Below the pieces are notes generated by a model. That model worked only from the letters and a program-made list of their open reading frames with translations. It was not told where the DNA came from and did not search any database. A stretch of DNA of 64,000 nt from Anaerolineae bacterium. GTDB lineage: Bacteria; Chloroflexota; Anaerolineae; Aggregatilineales; J027. The stretch spans positions 1-64,000 of the forward strand of contig WBUL01000011.1 in NCBI GenBank assembly GCA_008933735.1, given 5' to 3'. The position numbers and the translations under genes were made by a program. Below are positions 25,023-32,237 of this stretch, piece by piece; the first letter of the stretch is position 1, and the number at the start of each line of letters is the position of its first letter.

Positions 25023-25468
25023 TGTTTCTTCATCTCCTCTTCTGCCTGCCCCTTCATCAGGGTTAAGTAGGCTTGGGCATCAAGTAGTTGAGCCAGGTCT
25101 GCTTCCCAATTGGACGGTTCGATGACCGCCAACCAGCCATTACCGTAGGGGTCTTGATTGATAGCCTCCGGGGTCATTTCCATAGCGGGATTGACCTCGA
25201 TGACCTTACCGGAAACAGGCGAAGTCAGGCTGACGTTAACCTTGATGGTTTCGATAACCGCCACCTCATCACCCGCCGACAGGATCGTGCCTTCTGGCTT
25301 GATCTCGACAAATGCCACATCCCCGCTGCGCTGCTGCAAGAAGTCCGACAGCCCCACGCGAACCTGATCGCCCACTTGTCTGACCCATAGTCCTTCCGAG
25401 TTGTAGTGGCAGTCGGTAGCGACCCGAAAGATAAATTTATCGACGGTTGTTTCAAGAAAATCGGCCAT
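25019..25468 (-). CDS. GcvH-like lipoyl carrier protein
   Basis: A 149-residue glycine-cleavage-H-type protein. The lipoylation site is within VIETIKVNVSLTSPVSGKVI near residues 76-95, with lysine in the ETIK context. DVAFVEIKPEGTILSAGDEV precedes it, and NQDPYGNGWLAVI is the normal C-terminal segment. No gcvP or gcvT is in the window, so it probably carries lipoate for the local redox system instead of glycine cleavage. The ATG at 25468 follows a GGAGAAAGAGATGG stretch; the upstream open frame is the shadow of lpd. It lies 10 bases after lpd. Confidence 0.88.
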   Translation of the reverse strand: MADFLETTVDKFIFRVATDCHYNSEGLWVRQVGDQVRVGLSDFLQQRSGDVAFVEIKPEGTILSAGDEVAVIETIKVNVSLTSPVSGKVIEVNPAMEMTPEAINQDPYGNGWLAVIEPSNWEADLAQLLDAQAYLTLMKGQAEEEMKKQ

Positions 25469-25478
25469 CTCTTTCTCC

Positions 25479-26879
25479 TTATCGTGTATGAAAATGCAAG
25501 GTGGCATCCCGGAAACCCAGCGCAGCTTCCAGCATGGATTCCGGCAGGGTGGGATGGGCATGGGTTGTCCATGCCAGATCATCGGCGGTGGCACCCATCT
25601 GGACTGCTAATGCTCCTTCAGCGATCAGATCGGTCGCGTGTGGGCCCATCAGGTGAACGCCCAAAATGCGCCCGCTGTCTGCCTCACAGACCAGTTTGAC
25701 AATCCCATCTGTTTCACCCAGAATACGGGCACGCGGATTAGCCGAGAATGGGAATTGTGTTATACGGATGTCTGCACCCTGCTCGCGGGCTTCCCGCTCC
25801 GTCAGCCCGACACTGGCAATTTCAGGGCGTGTAAAGATCACATTGGGAACTGAACGATAGTCCACTTTGCGCTGACTACCTGTGACGTTTTCGGCAACCA
25901 CTCGTCCTTCGACCATCGCTTTGTGCGCCAGCATCATCCCGCCAACAGCATCCCCAATCGCCCATACATTAGGGAGGTTGGTTGCCAGGGTTTCGTCCAC
26001 AGCAATCGCCAGCCCGTTCAGCTTCAAACCGAGTTCCTTCAGCCCAATTCCCTGGGTATTAGGCAGGCGACCAACGGCGATCAGGACACGATCTGCCTCA
26101 ATACGTTCTTCTTTAGCTGTATTGGCATAAGTGACGCACAGGGTTTTTCCAATAGATTCAATAACTTGCACCTTTACGTCTGTGTGTATCTTCATGCCAC
26201 GCCGCCGTAGGAGCAGGGCTAACCGTTTAGCAAGCGCTTCATCGGTTGCATTTGGCAGGAGGGTGGGCATCATTTCAAGGATGGTGACCTGGCTGCCTAA
26301 TGCTTCATGAATACAGGCAAATTCCAGCCCAATCACGCCTCCACCGATGACAAGCAGCCGAGCAGGGATTTCGGTTATTTCGAGAGCTTCTGTGCTGGTT
26401 ATCACCCCTGGCAGGTCGCTTCCCGAAATAGGCGGAGGCGCGGTGATAGAACCCGGAGCCAGAATAATGTGCCGGACGGAAATCTCCGAAATATCTCCGG
26501 TTGGATGCGTTACTCGCAAAGCATTAGGACGGATGACATAACCACTCCCCCGCACAAGGGTGATACTCCACTGCTTCAGCAGCTGCTCGACACCGTTTAC
26601 TAAGGTATCTACCGTGGTTCGCTTGTAATCCATCAGAGCAGGTAAATCGGCGGCTGCATGAGTAGTTGTAATGCCAAACGCCTGAGCCTGATTGATTTTC
26701 AGCAGCAATTCGGTAGAGGTGGTCAGGACTTTGGTGGGAATACAACCAATGTTCAGGCATGTCCCACCAACGCGATCCTGTTCAACGACGACAACCTGTG
26801 CGCCAAGCTGTGCTGCTCGGAGTGCTGCCACATATCCCCCCGGCCCCCCACCGAGAACAGCGAGATCATACTGAGTCAT
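25479..26879 (-). CDS. lpd: Dihydrolipoamide dehydrogenase
   Basis: A 466-residue flavoprotein disulfide reductase that oxidises dihydrolipoyl groups with NAD. The FAD motif LAVLGGGPGGYVAALRAAQL opens it; GGTCLNIGCIPTKVL has the redox CxxxxC pair near residue 41; LVIGGGVIGLEFACIHEAL is the NAD-binding site; the C-terminal HAHPTLPESMLEAA has the His-Glu catalytic pair. The start ATG at 26879 is preferred to the longer frame. It is the first gene of the redox operon and lies 23 bases downstream of an operator-like dyad. The GcvH-like protein next to it is the obvious substrate. Confidence 0.94.
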   Translation of the reverse strand: MTQYDLAVLGGGPGGYVAALRAAQLGAQVVVVEQDRVGGTCLNIGCIPTKVLTTSTELLLKINQAQAFGITTTHAAADLPALMDYKRTTVDTLVNGVEQLLKQWSITLVRGSGYVIRPNALRVTHPTGDISEISVRHIILAPGSITAPPPISGSDLPGVITSTEALEITEIPARLLVIGGGVIGLEFACIHEALGSQVTILEMMPTLLPNATDEALAKRLALLLRRRGMKIHTDVKVQVIESIGKTLCVTYANTAKEERIEADRVLIAVGRLPNTQGIGLKELGLKLNGLAIAVDETLATNLPNVWAIGDAVGGMMLAHKAMVEGRVVAENVTGSQRKVDYRSVPNVIFTRPEIASVGLTEREAREQGADIRITQFPFSANPRARILGETDGIVKLVCEADSGRILGVHLMGPHATDLIAEGALAVQMGATADDLAWTTHAHPTLPESMLEAALGFRDATLHFHTR

Positions 26880-26901
26880 CCTGACACCCTTTAATAGTTC
26901 A

Positions 26902-26919
26902 TATTCAGGATTTTGAATA
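26902..26919. promoter_or_regulatory. Operator-like dyad upstream of lpd
   Basis: TATTCAGGATTTTGAATA, a dyad with arms TATTCA and TGAATA. The same sequence with two or three differences occurs at 27068-27085 with equal spacing. The two sites lie in the divergent region between lpd and arsR, so both are probably bound by that ArsR. The lpd ATG is 23 bases away. Confidence 0.65.
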
Positions 26920-27067
26920 CAGTTTATCAATGTTTATGGCTTCCTCTCAGTGTGGGTAGTCACCAATCCTGCATGATTTCTGACATATCGAGTTAGGGAC
27001 GGCGGATTAGCATTCAACTTTGATGATCTTTTTCACTTGCCAGATGAGGCGAGAGAATGTTAATCTG

Positions 27068-27085
27068 CATTCAGGAAATTGAATA
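27068..27085. promoter_or_regulatory. Operator-like dyad upstream of arsR
   Basis: CATTCAGGAAATTGAATA, sharing ATTCAGG and TTGAATACA with the dyad at 26902-26919. It falls inside the open frame if arsR began at its first ATG (27057), which argues for the ATG at 27096 as the true start. Together the pair would let one repressor control both divergent operons. Confidence 0.65.
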
Positions 27086-27095
27086 CACCGAGCAG

Positions 27096-27437
27096 ATGAT
27101 GACAGACTATGACGACTTAACACTCTATTTCAAGGCATTAGCCCATCCTGCCCGCTTGCAGATTCTGGATATGCTGCGGCGGGGTGAGGTGTGCGTGTGT
27201 CATATTGAAACCGCGCTGCGGAAGCGACAGCCTTATGTTTCTCAACAGCTTATGCTGCTCCGAGAAGCGGGGCTGGTGGAGAGTCGTAAAGAAGGGTTGC
27301 AGGTTTATTATCGGCTGGCAGATACCCGAATCGCTGACATTCTGGAAGCCACCTGTGGGTCATTGAGTCATAGTGAACACAAACCCCTTAAGGACTGTCC
27401 CTGTCCTGTCTGTACCGCTGAGTCGGTTAGTGCTTAG
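27096..27437 (+). CDS. ArsR-family regulator of the redox cluster
   Basis: A 113-residue winged-helix protein: FKALAHPARLQILDMLRRGE, then VCVCHIETALRKRQPYVSQQ with a CVC sensor motif and recognition helix, LMLLREAGLVESRKEGLQVY, and a C-terminal cysteine group (CGSLSHSEHKPLKDCPCPVC). The extra C-terminal cysteines (CPCPVC) are unusual and suggest binding of a soft metal, arsenite or reactive sulfur. The start is set at ATG 27096 because an operator dyad occupies the stretch after the earlier ATG at 27057. It is divergent from the lpd operon and 11 bases upstream of a thioredoxin-like gene. Confidence 0.88.
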   Translation: MMTDYDDLTLYFKALAHPARLQILDMLRRGEVCVCHIETALRKRQPYVSQQLMLLREAGLVESRKEGLQVYYRLADTRIADILEATCGSLSHSEHKPLKDCPCPVCTAESVSA

Positions 27438-27448
27438 GAGGTTATTTA

Positions 27449-27697
27449 ATGATAGAGGTTAAAATCCTGGGTGTTGGCTGCCCGAACTGCCAGAAATTGG
27501 AAGCTGAAACTCGTGCCGCTCTGGATTCGCTGAGCATTGAGTATCATCTGACCAAAGTGACAGAATACGCCGATATTATGGCCTACAACGTACTGCAAAC
27601 GCCGGCCCTGGTTATCAACGAAAAGGTTGTCTCGGCGGGCAGAATCCCCAAAAGCAGTGAGATCATCACCTGGGCGGTTGACTCGCTACCAGAATAG
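27449..27697 (+). CDS. Thioredoxin-like small disulfide protein (copy 2)
   Basis: An 82-residue protein with GVGCPNCQKLEAETRAAL at residues 8-25 and LQTPALVINEKVVSAGRIPK near 50-69. It is closely related to the protein of the ars operon at 15649-15900 (IMAYN, TP.LV.NE...AGRIP). A good AGGAGG ribosome-binding site precedes the ATG. It follows arsR directly, so it is expressed under the same operator. It could pass electrons from the lipoyl system. Confidence 0.9.
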   Translation: MIEVKILGVGCPNCQKLEAETRAALDSLSIEYHLTKVTEYADIMAYNVLQTPALVINEKVVSAGRIPKSSEIITWAVDSLPE

Positions 27698-27714
27698 CTA
27701 AGTCCAAACCAGTC

Positions 27715-27937
27715 ATGGTATGTATCAAAATTCTCGGCGCGGGCTGCCTTAGATGAAGCGGGTATCCACTGCGAAATTATCGCAGTGACCGATTATGCTG
27801 AGATTGCAGCTTTTGGCATCCTGCAACTTCCAGGATTGGTCATCAATGAGCAGGTTGTCACGGCAGGGCGTATTCCAAAGCGGCATCAAATTGTCGAGTG
27901 GGTAGAACGTTTTCAGCAGGGAGGTGGGACAACATGA
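27715..27937 (+). pseudogene. Third thioredoxin-like copy with internal deletion
   Basis: From the ATG at 27715 it reads MVCIKILGAGCL and then a stop. In the next frame ALDEAGIHCEIIAVTDYAEI and LQLPGLVINEQVVTAGRIPK continue to a TGA at 27935. Compared with its neighbour, about a dozen codons around the second active-site cysteine are lost together with the frame. It cannot make the CPNC redox pair. Its stop overlaps the start of the next gene. Confidence 0.8.
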
Positions 27938-28080
27938 AAAAAGTTATTACGCTGCCTCTGGATGAGACGGAACTGATCGAACTCATGCGAATCCTGATGG
28001 ATGACGATGCTGAAGGCGCATTGGCTTTTCTGAAGACTCATTTCAAAGGAAAAGCCCGCGAACTTCTGGAAGGCGGCTGA
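27934..28080 (+). CDS. Small protein of unknown function, 48 residues
   Basis: MKKVITLPLDETELIELMRI followed by LMDDDAEGALAFLKTHFKGK and ARELLEGG. A GGAGGT ribosome-binding site precedes the ATG, which overlaps the preceding remnant's stop by ATGA. It is acidic and helical, without cysteines. I do not recognise the family. Its operon position suggests it is expressed with the thioredoxin-like and Fe-S proteins. Confidence 0.6.
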   Translation: MKKVITLPLDETELIELMRILMDDDAEGALAFLKTHFKGKARELLEGG

Positions 28081-28147
28081 AAGGTGATGATCGAGGTTCC
28101 TGGTGCAGGGATCACACAGATACAGGGTAATCTATTCAGGGATCGTC

Positions 28148-28663
28148 ATGTTCCTTGAGGCAATTGCGCTTATCCGAACCATGCCCTGCCTGGCTGAACC
28201 GGGCAGGATCATTGTGATGGGAAAACCATCACAAGAACTGACCGATGTACTTCCTTATCTGGCAGTCCTGCCGAATGTCATCAGCTATAACCCGAATACA
28301 GCCTCTCTGACCTTCCGCCGCCAACCAGGGTTTATCACCCTGCTTGAGGATCGGGTTTTTATTACTCAAGTGAAAGACATAGAAGAAGGGTTGGAACTGC
28401 TTAGTACGCTGGTCGATGCCATCAACGCCACCTGGGACCACCGCCATGAATTGAAGCCGGTGATGGAGCCGCGCCGTACACCTCGCTTGCTGGATGTCTG
28501 GTCACTGCTCCCCAAAACCAACTGTCGGCAGTGCGGCGAAGCCACCTGTATGAGCTTTGCGGCGGCTTTACTGCAAAGCAAACGCAAGTTGCAGGACTGT
28601 ACTCCCCTGATGACGGAAGACACTTTTATAGATCAAAGAACAACTTTGGCAGCACTTCTATGA
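28148..28663 (+). CDS. ACS-type 4Fe-4S domain protein (copy 2)
   Basis: A 171-residue paralogue of the protein at 22022-22558. The iron-sulfur part reads LLPKTNCRQCGEATCMSFAA with a fourth cysteine in KLQDCTPL. The N-terminal part aligns with its paralogue from the ATG at 28148; a GTG at 28103 would add 15 residues without a counterpart. One copy ends each of the two divergent operons, so the two proteins may act as alternative partners of the lipoyl system. No membrane segment is seen. Confidence 0.8.
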   Translation: MFLEAIALIRTMPCLAEPGRIIVMGKPSQELTDVLPYLAVLPNVISYNPNTASLTFRRQPGFITLLEDRVFITQVKDIEEGLELLSTLVDAINATWDHRHELKPVMEPRRTPRLLDVWSLLPKTNCRQCGEATCMSFAAALLQSKRKLQDCTPLMTEDTFIDQRTTLAALL

Positions 28664-28715
28664 ACCATTGGGTTCATAGTGGGGTTGTCAAAGCAATCGA
28701 AATAAACCTTTTATC

Positions 28716-29093
28716 GAGAGTATAAAATCTTTTGTGTAAATGAAGTGCCGCTATAGGAGTGAAAATCCGTGGACGCTAAGGGCATGAGTACCCGCGACAT
28801 CACCGATGCCTTATAAGACATGTATGGCATGGAGGTATCCGCCCAAACCATCACGACCATCCCCAACAAGGTCATGCCGCCCGCCGGAGGCGATTTATCC
28901 CATCATCTACCTCCTACCAAGCTGCCCGCAAAATGCTGTGGCTGGCACATCAGGACATCGTGAAAAAGTGGACGATGCCCATCCAGAACTGGGCAATGAT
29001 CCTCAACCAACTCGCCATCCGTTTTGAAGGGCGTTTTCCAACATGAACACTTCTATGCGGCAATTCCGTTTACACAAAATTCTTGACCCTCTC
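28716..29093 (+). mobile_element. IS256-type element with large internal deletion
   Basis: A 378-bp piece with inverted ends: GAGAGTATAAAATC on the left and, reversed, GAGAGGGTCAAGAA on the right, each followed by a TTTTGTGTAAA core. Inside are scraps of a Mutator-type transposase: MSTRDITDAL, a stop, then MYGMEVSAQTIT, and the C-terminal LWLAHQDIVKKWTMPIQNWA. The central catalytic part is missing. It is the same family as the fragment at 12014-12159. The ~200 bases after it, up to arsR at 29293, hold no gene. Confidence 0.85.
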
Positions 29094-29292
29094 AATGGAT
29101 GCCATTTTACCGCTTCGTTCCTCAAAAGTTCATAGCCCCCTCGAGCAATCAGGCAGGGACTGCCCCGCCTTTATGTATTTTACTGTGCTGCCCTTGACAA
29201 AGGGTTCTCTATGGTTACAATGAAATACAACAATATAGTAATATTTGAATGTTTTTATCGTTTTTGACTCTCTACTTCAGATAGCGTGACGG

Positions 29293-29631
29293 ATGAATCA
29301 AGTGGTCCATCGTTTTAAGGCCGAATTTTTCAAGACACTTGCCCACCCTGTTCGGCTGGCGATCCTTGAACACCTGCGCTCCGGCGAAAAAAGTGTCAAT
29401 GAATTGCAGGTGCTGCTTGGGGCTGACCAATCCACTGTTTCCCAGCAGTTGGCGCGACTGCGTGCTGGCAACCTGGTGGATACCCGTAAAGAAGGGACGA
29501 CCGTGTACTATATGATACGTGATCCCTTGGTCTTCGATTTAATGGATGTTGCCCGTGAGATATTCAACCGCCAGCTCATCAGCCACCAGGCGTTGCTCCG
29601 GCAGGTCAGTGAGGAGGTGCCACTCCCTTAA
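29293..29631 (+). CDS. ArsR-family winged-helix regulator (no CxC)
   Basis: A 112-residue regulator: AEFFKTLAHPVRLAILEHLR, LQVLLGADQSTVSQQLARLR as the recognition region, and VDTRKEGTTVYYMIRDPLVF as the wing. Unlike the other ArsR proteins here it has no cysteine at all, so it cannot sense metals through the usual ELCVCDL site. It is monocistronic. The AT-rich stretch upstream (29200-29260) probably holds its promoter but no clear boxes are seen. Confidence 0.88.
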   Translation: MNQVVHRFKAEFFKTLAHPVRLAILEHLRSGEKSVNELQVLLGADQSTVSQQLARLRAGNLVDTRKEGTTVYYMIRDPLVFDLMDVAREIFNRQLISHQALLRQVSEEVPLP

Positions 29632-29688
29632 ACGTATCTCTATGGTCTAGGCAGGAAAAAACACCAGTTTACTATCAAGCCAAATAAA

Positions 29689-29809
29689 AGCCGAAGCTCC
29701 GTGACCGGAACACGGGGGAACCATTCGTGGGGTGAATGTCATTTGATGACTAGGGTAGCCTTTCAACCCGAACCCGTCAGCTTACCTCGCAGGCTCATCA
29801 GAAAGGCTC
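29689..29809 (+). ncRNA. c-di-AMP riboswitch (ydaO-yuaA class)
   Basis: The aptamer's conserved blocks appear in order and spacing: GCCGAAG at 29690, GGGGGAACCA at 29714, TGGGGTGAAT at 29728, TAGGGTAGCC at 29751, CAACCCGAACCCGTCAG at 29764, then TTACCTCGCAGGC. GTCATTTGATGAC forms the expected intervening hairpin. The element binds cyclic di-AMP and in known cases reduces downstream expression when the messenger is high. A candidate terminator and a parM-like gene follow, which is an unusual target. No other gene lies between. Confidence 0.9.
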
Positions 29810-29921
29810 ACTGTTTCTCTGACAGGTGGTACTCACGCAAATTCGCAGAGTTTTGACCCCGGCGAAGTTGCAGTTGCCCTGAATCGCTGTTCCCCAATTG
29901 AATTTGTGGGTTCTTCAGCCG

Positions 29922-29957
29922 CATCTACCGATGAGGAGTAGATGGGCTGTTTTTGTT
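29922..29957 (+). terminator. Candidate riboswitch-controlled terminator
   Basis: CATCTAC at 29922-29928 pairs with GTAGATG at 29938-29944 across a 9-base loop, followed by GGCTG and TTTTTG. The T-run ends just before the GGAGG ribosome-binding site of the parM-like gene (29960-29964). It sits about 115 bases after the aptamer, further than usual. The aptamer-to-terminator stretch has an open frame without a start codon. Confidence 0.55.
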
Positions 29958-29973
29958 TATGGAGGCAGATCGA

Positions 29974-31041
29974 ATGAACAGGCGCAAGCATCAGCAGCAG
30001 GTATCCGAATCACCCCTTACATCGGGCGGCATCCTTACGGTGGGATTGGACATCGGCTACGGTGTCACCAAAGTCGTGACGGATCAGACCGCAATTGCTT
30101 TTCCGTCGGTAGCGGGTCATGCCCGTGAAATCAAGTTTCAGCAGGAGGCGCTGGCAGCCAAATATCCCGGCGACCAGTTGACCGATGAAGACGGTTCGAC
30201 CTGGTTTGTCGGCGATCTGGCGTTGGCACAGCTTCCGCCCGGTGAATTACTCCGACTGCGTGGGCGTACCGCCAACGAAAAGACGATGGGCAACACCTTC
30301 CGTCTCCGGTTGGCGAAAGCGGCGATTGGCAAACTGGCACAGGGGGTGTCGGGGCGGGATGTCATCCATCTGCGGTTGTGCAGCGGATTGCCGGTAGACC
30401 ACATGCGCGATGCTGGTGGACTCAAGCAGGCACTGACGGGGCAGCATCTCATCAAGACCGATGCCAGTGAAGTCATCGCCAATGTGACCGAAGTGATGGT
30501 CATGCCGCAGCCCTACGGCAGCGCGTATGCCATGATGCTCACCGAGCAGGGCGAAATCAATGTTTATCACACCTACATGCGAACCGGTGTCGTGGATGTT
30601 GGCACATACACCGTAGACATCATTTTGGATGACGATGGGGACTTCGTGGACGCAGAAAGCGGCAGTGTGGAGAGTGGAGTCTACACCGCGCAGGAACGGA
30701 TCGCCGCCATGCTGGAACGGGATTACCGCGAGAAGATGCCCCACCGGATTGTCGAGCAGGTCTTGCGAACGGGCATTTTCACCGCCAGCGGCAAGCCAGT
30801 GGATTACAGCCATGAAGTTGAGGAGGCACTCGCCCCGCTCCGCAGCGCGACCCTGAATCTGCTGTCCGAGAAGTGGCAGCGCGGCACAACCGTCGATGTG
30901 ATCTACCTCTCTGGCGGTGGCGCGGAACTGGTGTATGAGCAGGTGGTCGAAGCCTACCCACAGACCAAACTGGTGCCGGATGCACAGATGGCGAACGCCC
31001 GAGGCTACCTGCACTACGCCCATTTCGCCGCCCGCAAGTGA
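29974..31041 (+). CDS. ParM-like actin-type plasmid segregation ATPase
   Basis: A 355-residue actin-fold protein. Phosphate-1 motif ILTVGLDIGYGVTKVVTDQ is near residue 22, phosphate-2 VVDVGTYTVDIILDDDGD near 210, and the adenosine motif VDVIYLSGGGAELV near 310. ParM/StbA-type proteins polymerise to push plasmid copies apart. The ATG at 29974 is 9 bases after GGAGG; the upstream TTG at 29953 lies in the terminator stem. It is preceded by the c-di-AMP riboswitch and followed by a hairpin and the ParR-like gene. Confidence 0.88.
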   Translation: MNRRKHQQQVSESPLTSGGILTVGLDIGYGVTKVVTDQTAIAFPSVAGHAREIKFQQEALAAKYPGDQLTDEDGSTWFVGDLALAQLPPGELLRLRGRTANEKTMGNTFRLRLAKAAIGKLAQGVSGRDVIHLRLCSGLPVDHMRDAGGLKQALTGQHLIKTDASEVIANVTEVMVMPQPYGSAYAMMLTEQGEINVYHTYMRTGVVDVGTYTVDIILDDDGDFVDAESGSVESGVYTAQERIAAMLERDYREKMPHRIVEQVLRTGIFTASGKPVDYSHEVEEALAPLRSATLNLLSEKWQRGTTVDVIYLSGGGAELVYEQVVEAYPQTKLVPDAQMANARGYLHYAHFAARK

Positions 31042-31059
31042 GCAGTTCGGTATCGAGGC

Positions 31060-31101
31060 GGGTCTTACTGGTCAGCCCAACGGGTGATACGGGTAAGACC
31101 C
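31060..31101. repeat. Perfect 9-bp hairpin between parM-like and parR-like genes
   Basis: GGGTCTTAC at 31060-31068 pairs exactly with GTAAGACCC at 31093-31101 around a 24-base loop that itself contains GCCCAACGGGT. The T-run of a terminator is missing. It could be a transcript stabiliser, an attenuator or part of a centromere-like site. Confidence 0.45.
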
Positions 31102-31120
31102 ACTCAAAGGAGAGACAAGC

Positions 31121-31543
31121 ATGGCAAAGCGCAAAACAAGCAAACGCCGCTACCGGATGATTACGTTCAAAGTGTTCGAGGACACTGACAGCGACATCCT
31201 GGACTGGTGGGAAGGGATTGATGAAGGCGAGCGCAGCGATGCGTTACGTGATCTGATCCGGGGGTATCTGGGCAAGCAGCCACGCCGCAACAAACTGCTG
31301 ACCATCCCCGAACTGCTAGAGGTACGGCAGGACACTTTATGGATACGGGATGCGTTGAACGAGATGCCCGGCTATCTGGAACGGCTGGTGCAGCATGTGA
31401 CCGCCAACGGTGCAGCCCAGATTGCGATGCTTCCGACAGCCAGCTCACCCGCCAATGGCGATGTCCTACCAGCGGCTGAACCTGCTCTGTCAGACAACGA
31501 CAGTGACCGCCGGGCGCGGCGGATGAAACGTTCCCAGTGGTAA
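31121..31543 (+). CDS. ParR-like plasmid partition partner
   Basis: A 140-residue protein with a basic start (MAKRKTSKRRYRMITFKVFE) and a RHH-like segment, DILDWWEGIDEGERSDALRD. It ends in an acidic-to-basic tail (LSDNDSDRRARRMKRSQW). It directly follows the ParM-like gene, which in plasmids is the place of the DNA-binding adaptor that hooks the filament to the centromere. Sequence similarity to known ParR proteins is not obvious, so the assignment rests on size, basic character and position. A clean AAAGGAGAG ribosome-binding site precedes it. Confidence 0.6.
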   Translation: MAKRKTSKRRYRMITFKVFEDTDSDILDWWEGIDEGERSDALRDLIRGYLGKQPRRNKLLTIPELLEVRQDTLWIRDALNEMPGYLERLVQHVTANGAAQIAMLPTASSPANGDVLPAAEPALSDNDSDRRARRMKRSQW

Positions 31544-31554
31544 GGAGGAGACAG

Positions 31555-31938
31555 ATGGAGCAATTCATCCAACTATGTAGGACAGCCCAGCCAAAAGCGG
31601 CGCATGGCTGTGCCATGCACGTCGCAGCGTCGAGGCGCTGCGACTTCGCGCGGCGGGGATGGGGAGTAGGTATCCAAATTGACCTTCTCCCCGCCGCAAG
31701 CGAGCTAAATCCGCTCGCCACTCATGCGCCGTGGGGGCTGATGCAGCGGCTGTCGCCCCTGCATGAGTGCGGCGGTGCAGAGATGCCGCCGTACTCGTGG
31801 ACGCGGTGTGACGCGCCCACCGAACGCACCCGTAACCGGGATGCGTTCAAAATCCGCATCACGCTCGTTCAGCCGATTTTGGTTCCTATGTGTGCTTTAC
31901 AGCCGAATGGGAACGGATGCAAGACAGGAGAAGCGTAA
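31555..31938 (+). CDS. Hypothetical protein, 127 residues
   Basis: Begins with an ATG nine bases after AAGGAGG, 12 bases after the parR-like stop. The sequence (MEQFIQLCRTAQPKAAHGCA; RCDFARRGWGVGIQIDLLP; LSPLHECGGAEMPPYSWTRC) has five cysteines and no family I recognise. The coding look is weak; the strong ribosome-binding site and clean fit between neighbours are the main support. It could be an accessory plasmid protein. Confidence 0.4.
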   Translation: MEQFIQLCRTAQPKAAHGCAMHVAASRRCDFARRGWGVGIQIDLLPAASELNPLATHAPWGLMQRLSPLHECGGAEMPPYSWTRCDAPTERTRNRDAFKIRITLVQPILVPMCALQPNGNGCKTGEA

Positions 31939-31940
31939 AG

Positions 31941-32237
31941 ATGAACCATCGTCAGACAGTCACCGAAATCAGCAAACGCCTGCCGCGCCTGAAACGGCGC
32001 GACGTGGCAGAGGTGCTGGAAGTCATGGCGGAACTGTGGCTCGACCAACTGGCACAGCCCGGTCAGACAGTCACCGTCGCCGATCTGGGCAAACTGGCCG
32101 TCGAGGTACAGACCTTTCGCAGCGGTGGCGCAGTCGGACAGCGAACCGTCAATCGAGTGTATGTGCGTTTCCGCCCAACCGAAAAATTCCGTCAGTTCGT
32201 GTTGAATGCCCATATGAAGGAAGGAACGTCGGAGTGA
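31941..32237 (+). CDS. HU/IHF-like DNA-binding protein
   Basis: A 98-residue protein that follows the HU fold: an N-terminal helix pair (MNHRQTVTEISKRLPRLKRR, VAEVLEVMAELWLDQLAQPG), then QTVTVADLGKLAVEVQTF, GQRTVNRVYVRFRPTEKFRQ (the beta arm and closing helix). HU proteins bend DNA and help replication and relaxase complexes. The canonical arm motif is only loosely kept, so it may bind a specific plasmid site. The ATG at 31941 has a GGAGAAG ribosome-binding site. Its stop overlaps the next start. Confidence 0.7.
   Translation: MNHRQTVTEISKRLPRLKRRDVAEVLEVMAELWLDQLAQPGQTVTVADLGKLAVEVQTFRSGGAVGQRTVNRVYVRFRPTEKFRQFVLNAHMKEGTSE

Noticed and set aside
25406-25699. Plus-strand frames opposite lpd, gcvH-like and DGC genes
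   Set aside because: They are antisense shadows of strongly conserved minus-strand genes.
31763-32233. Long upstream extension of the RHH/MobC-like frame
   Set aside because: It runs opposite to the coding sense of the HU-like gene in another frame; the GTG overlap at 32234 with a ribosome-binding site is the natural start.
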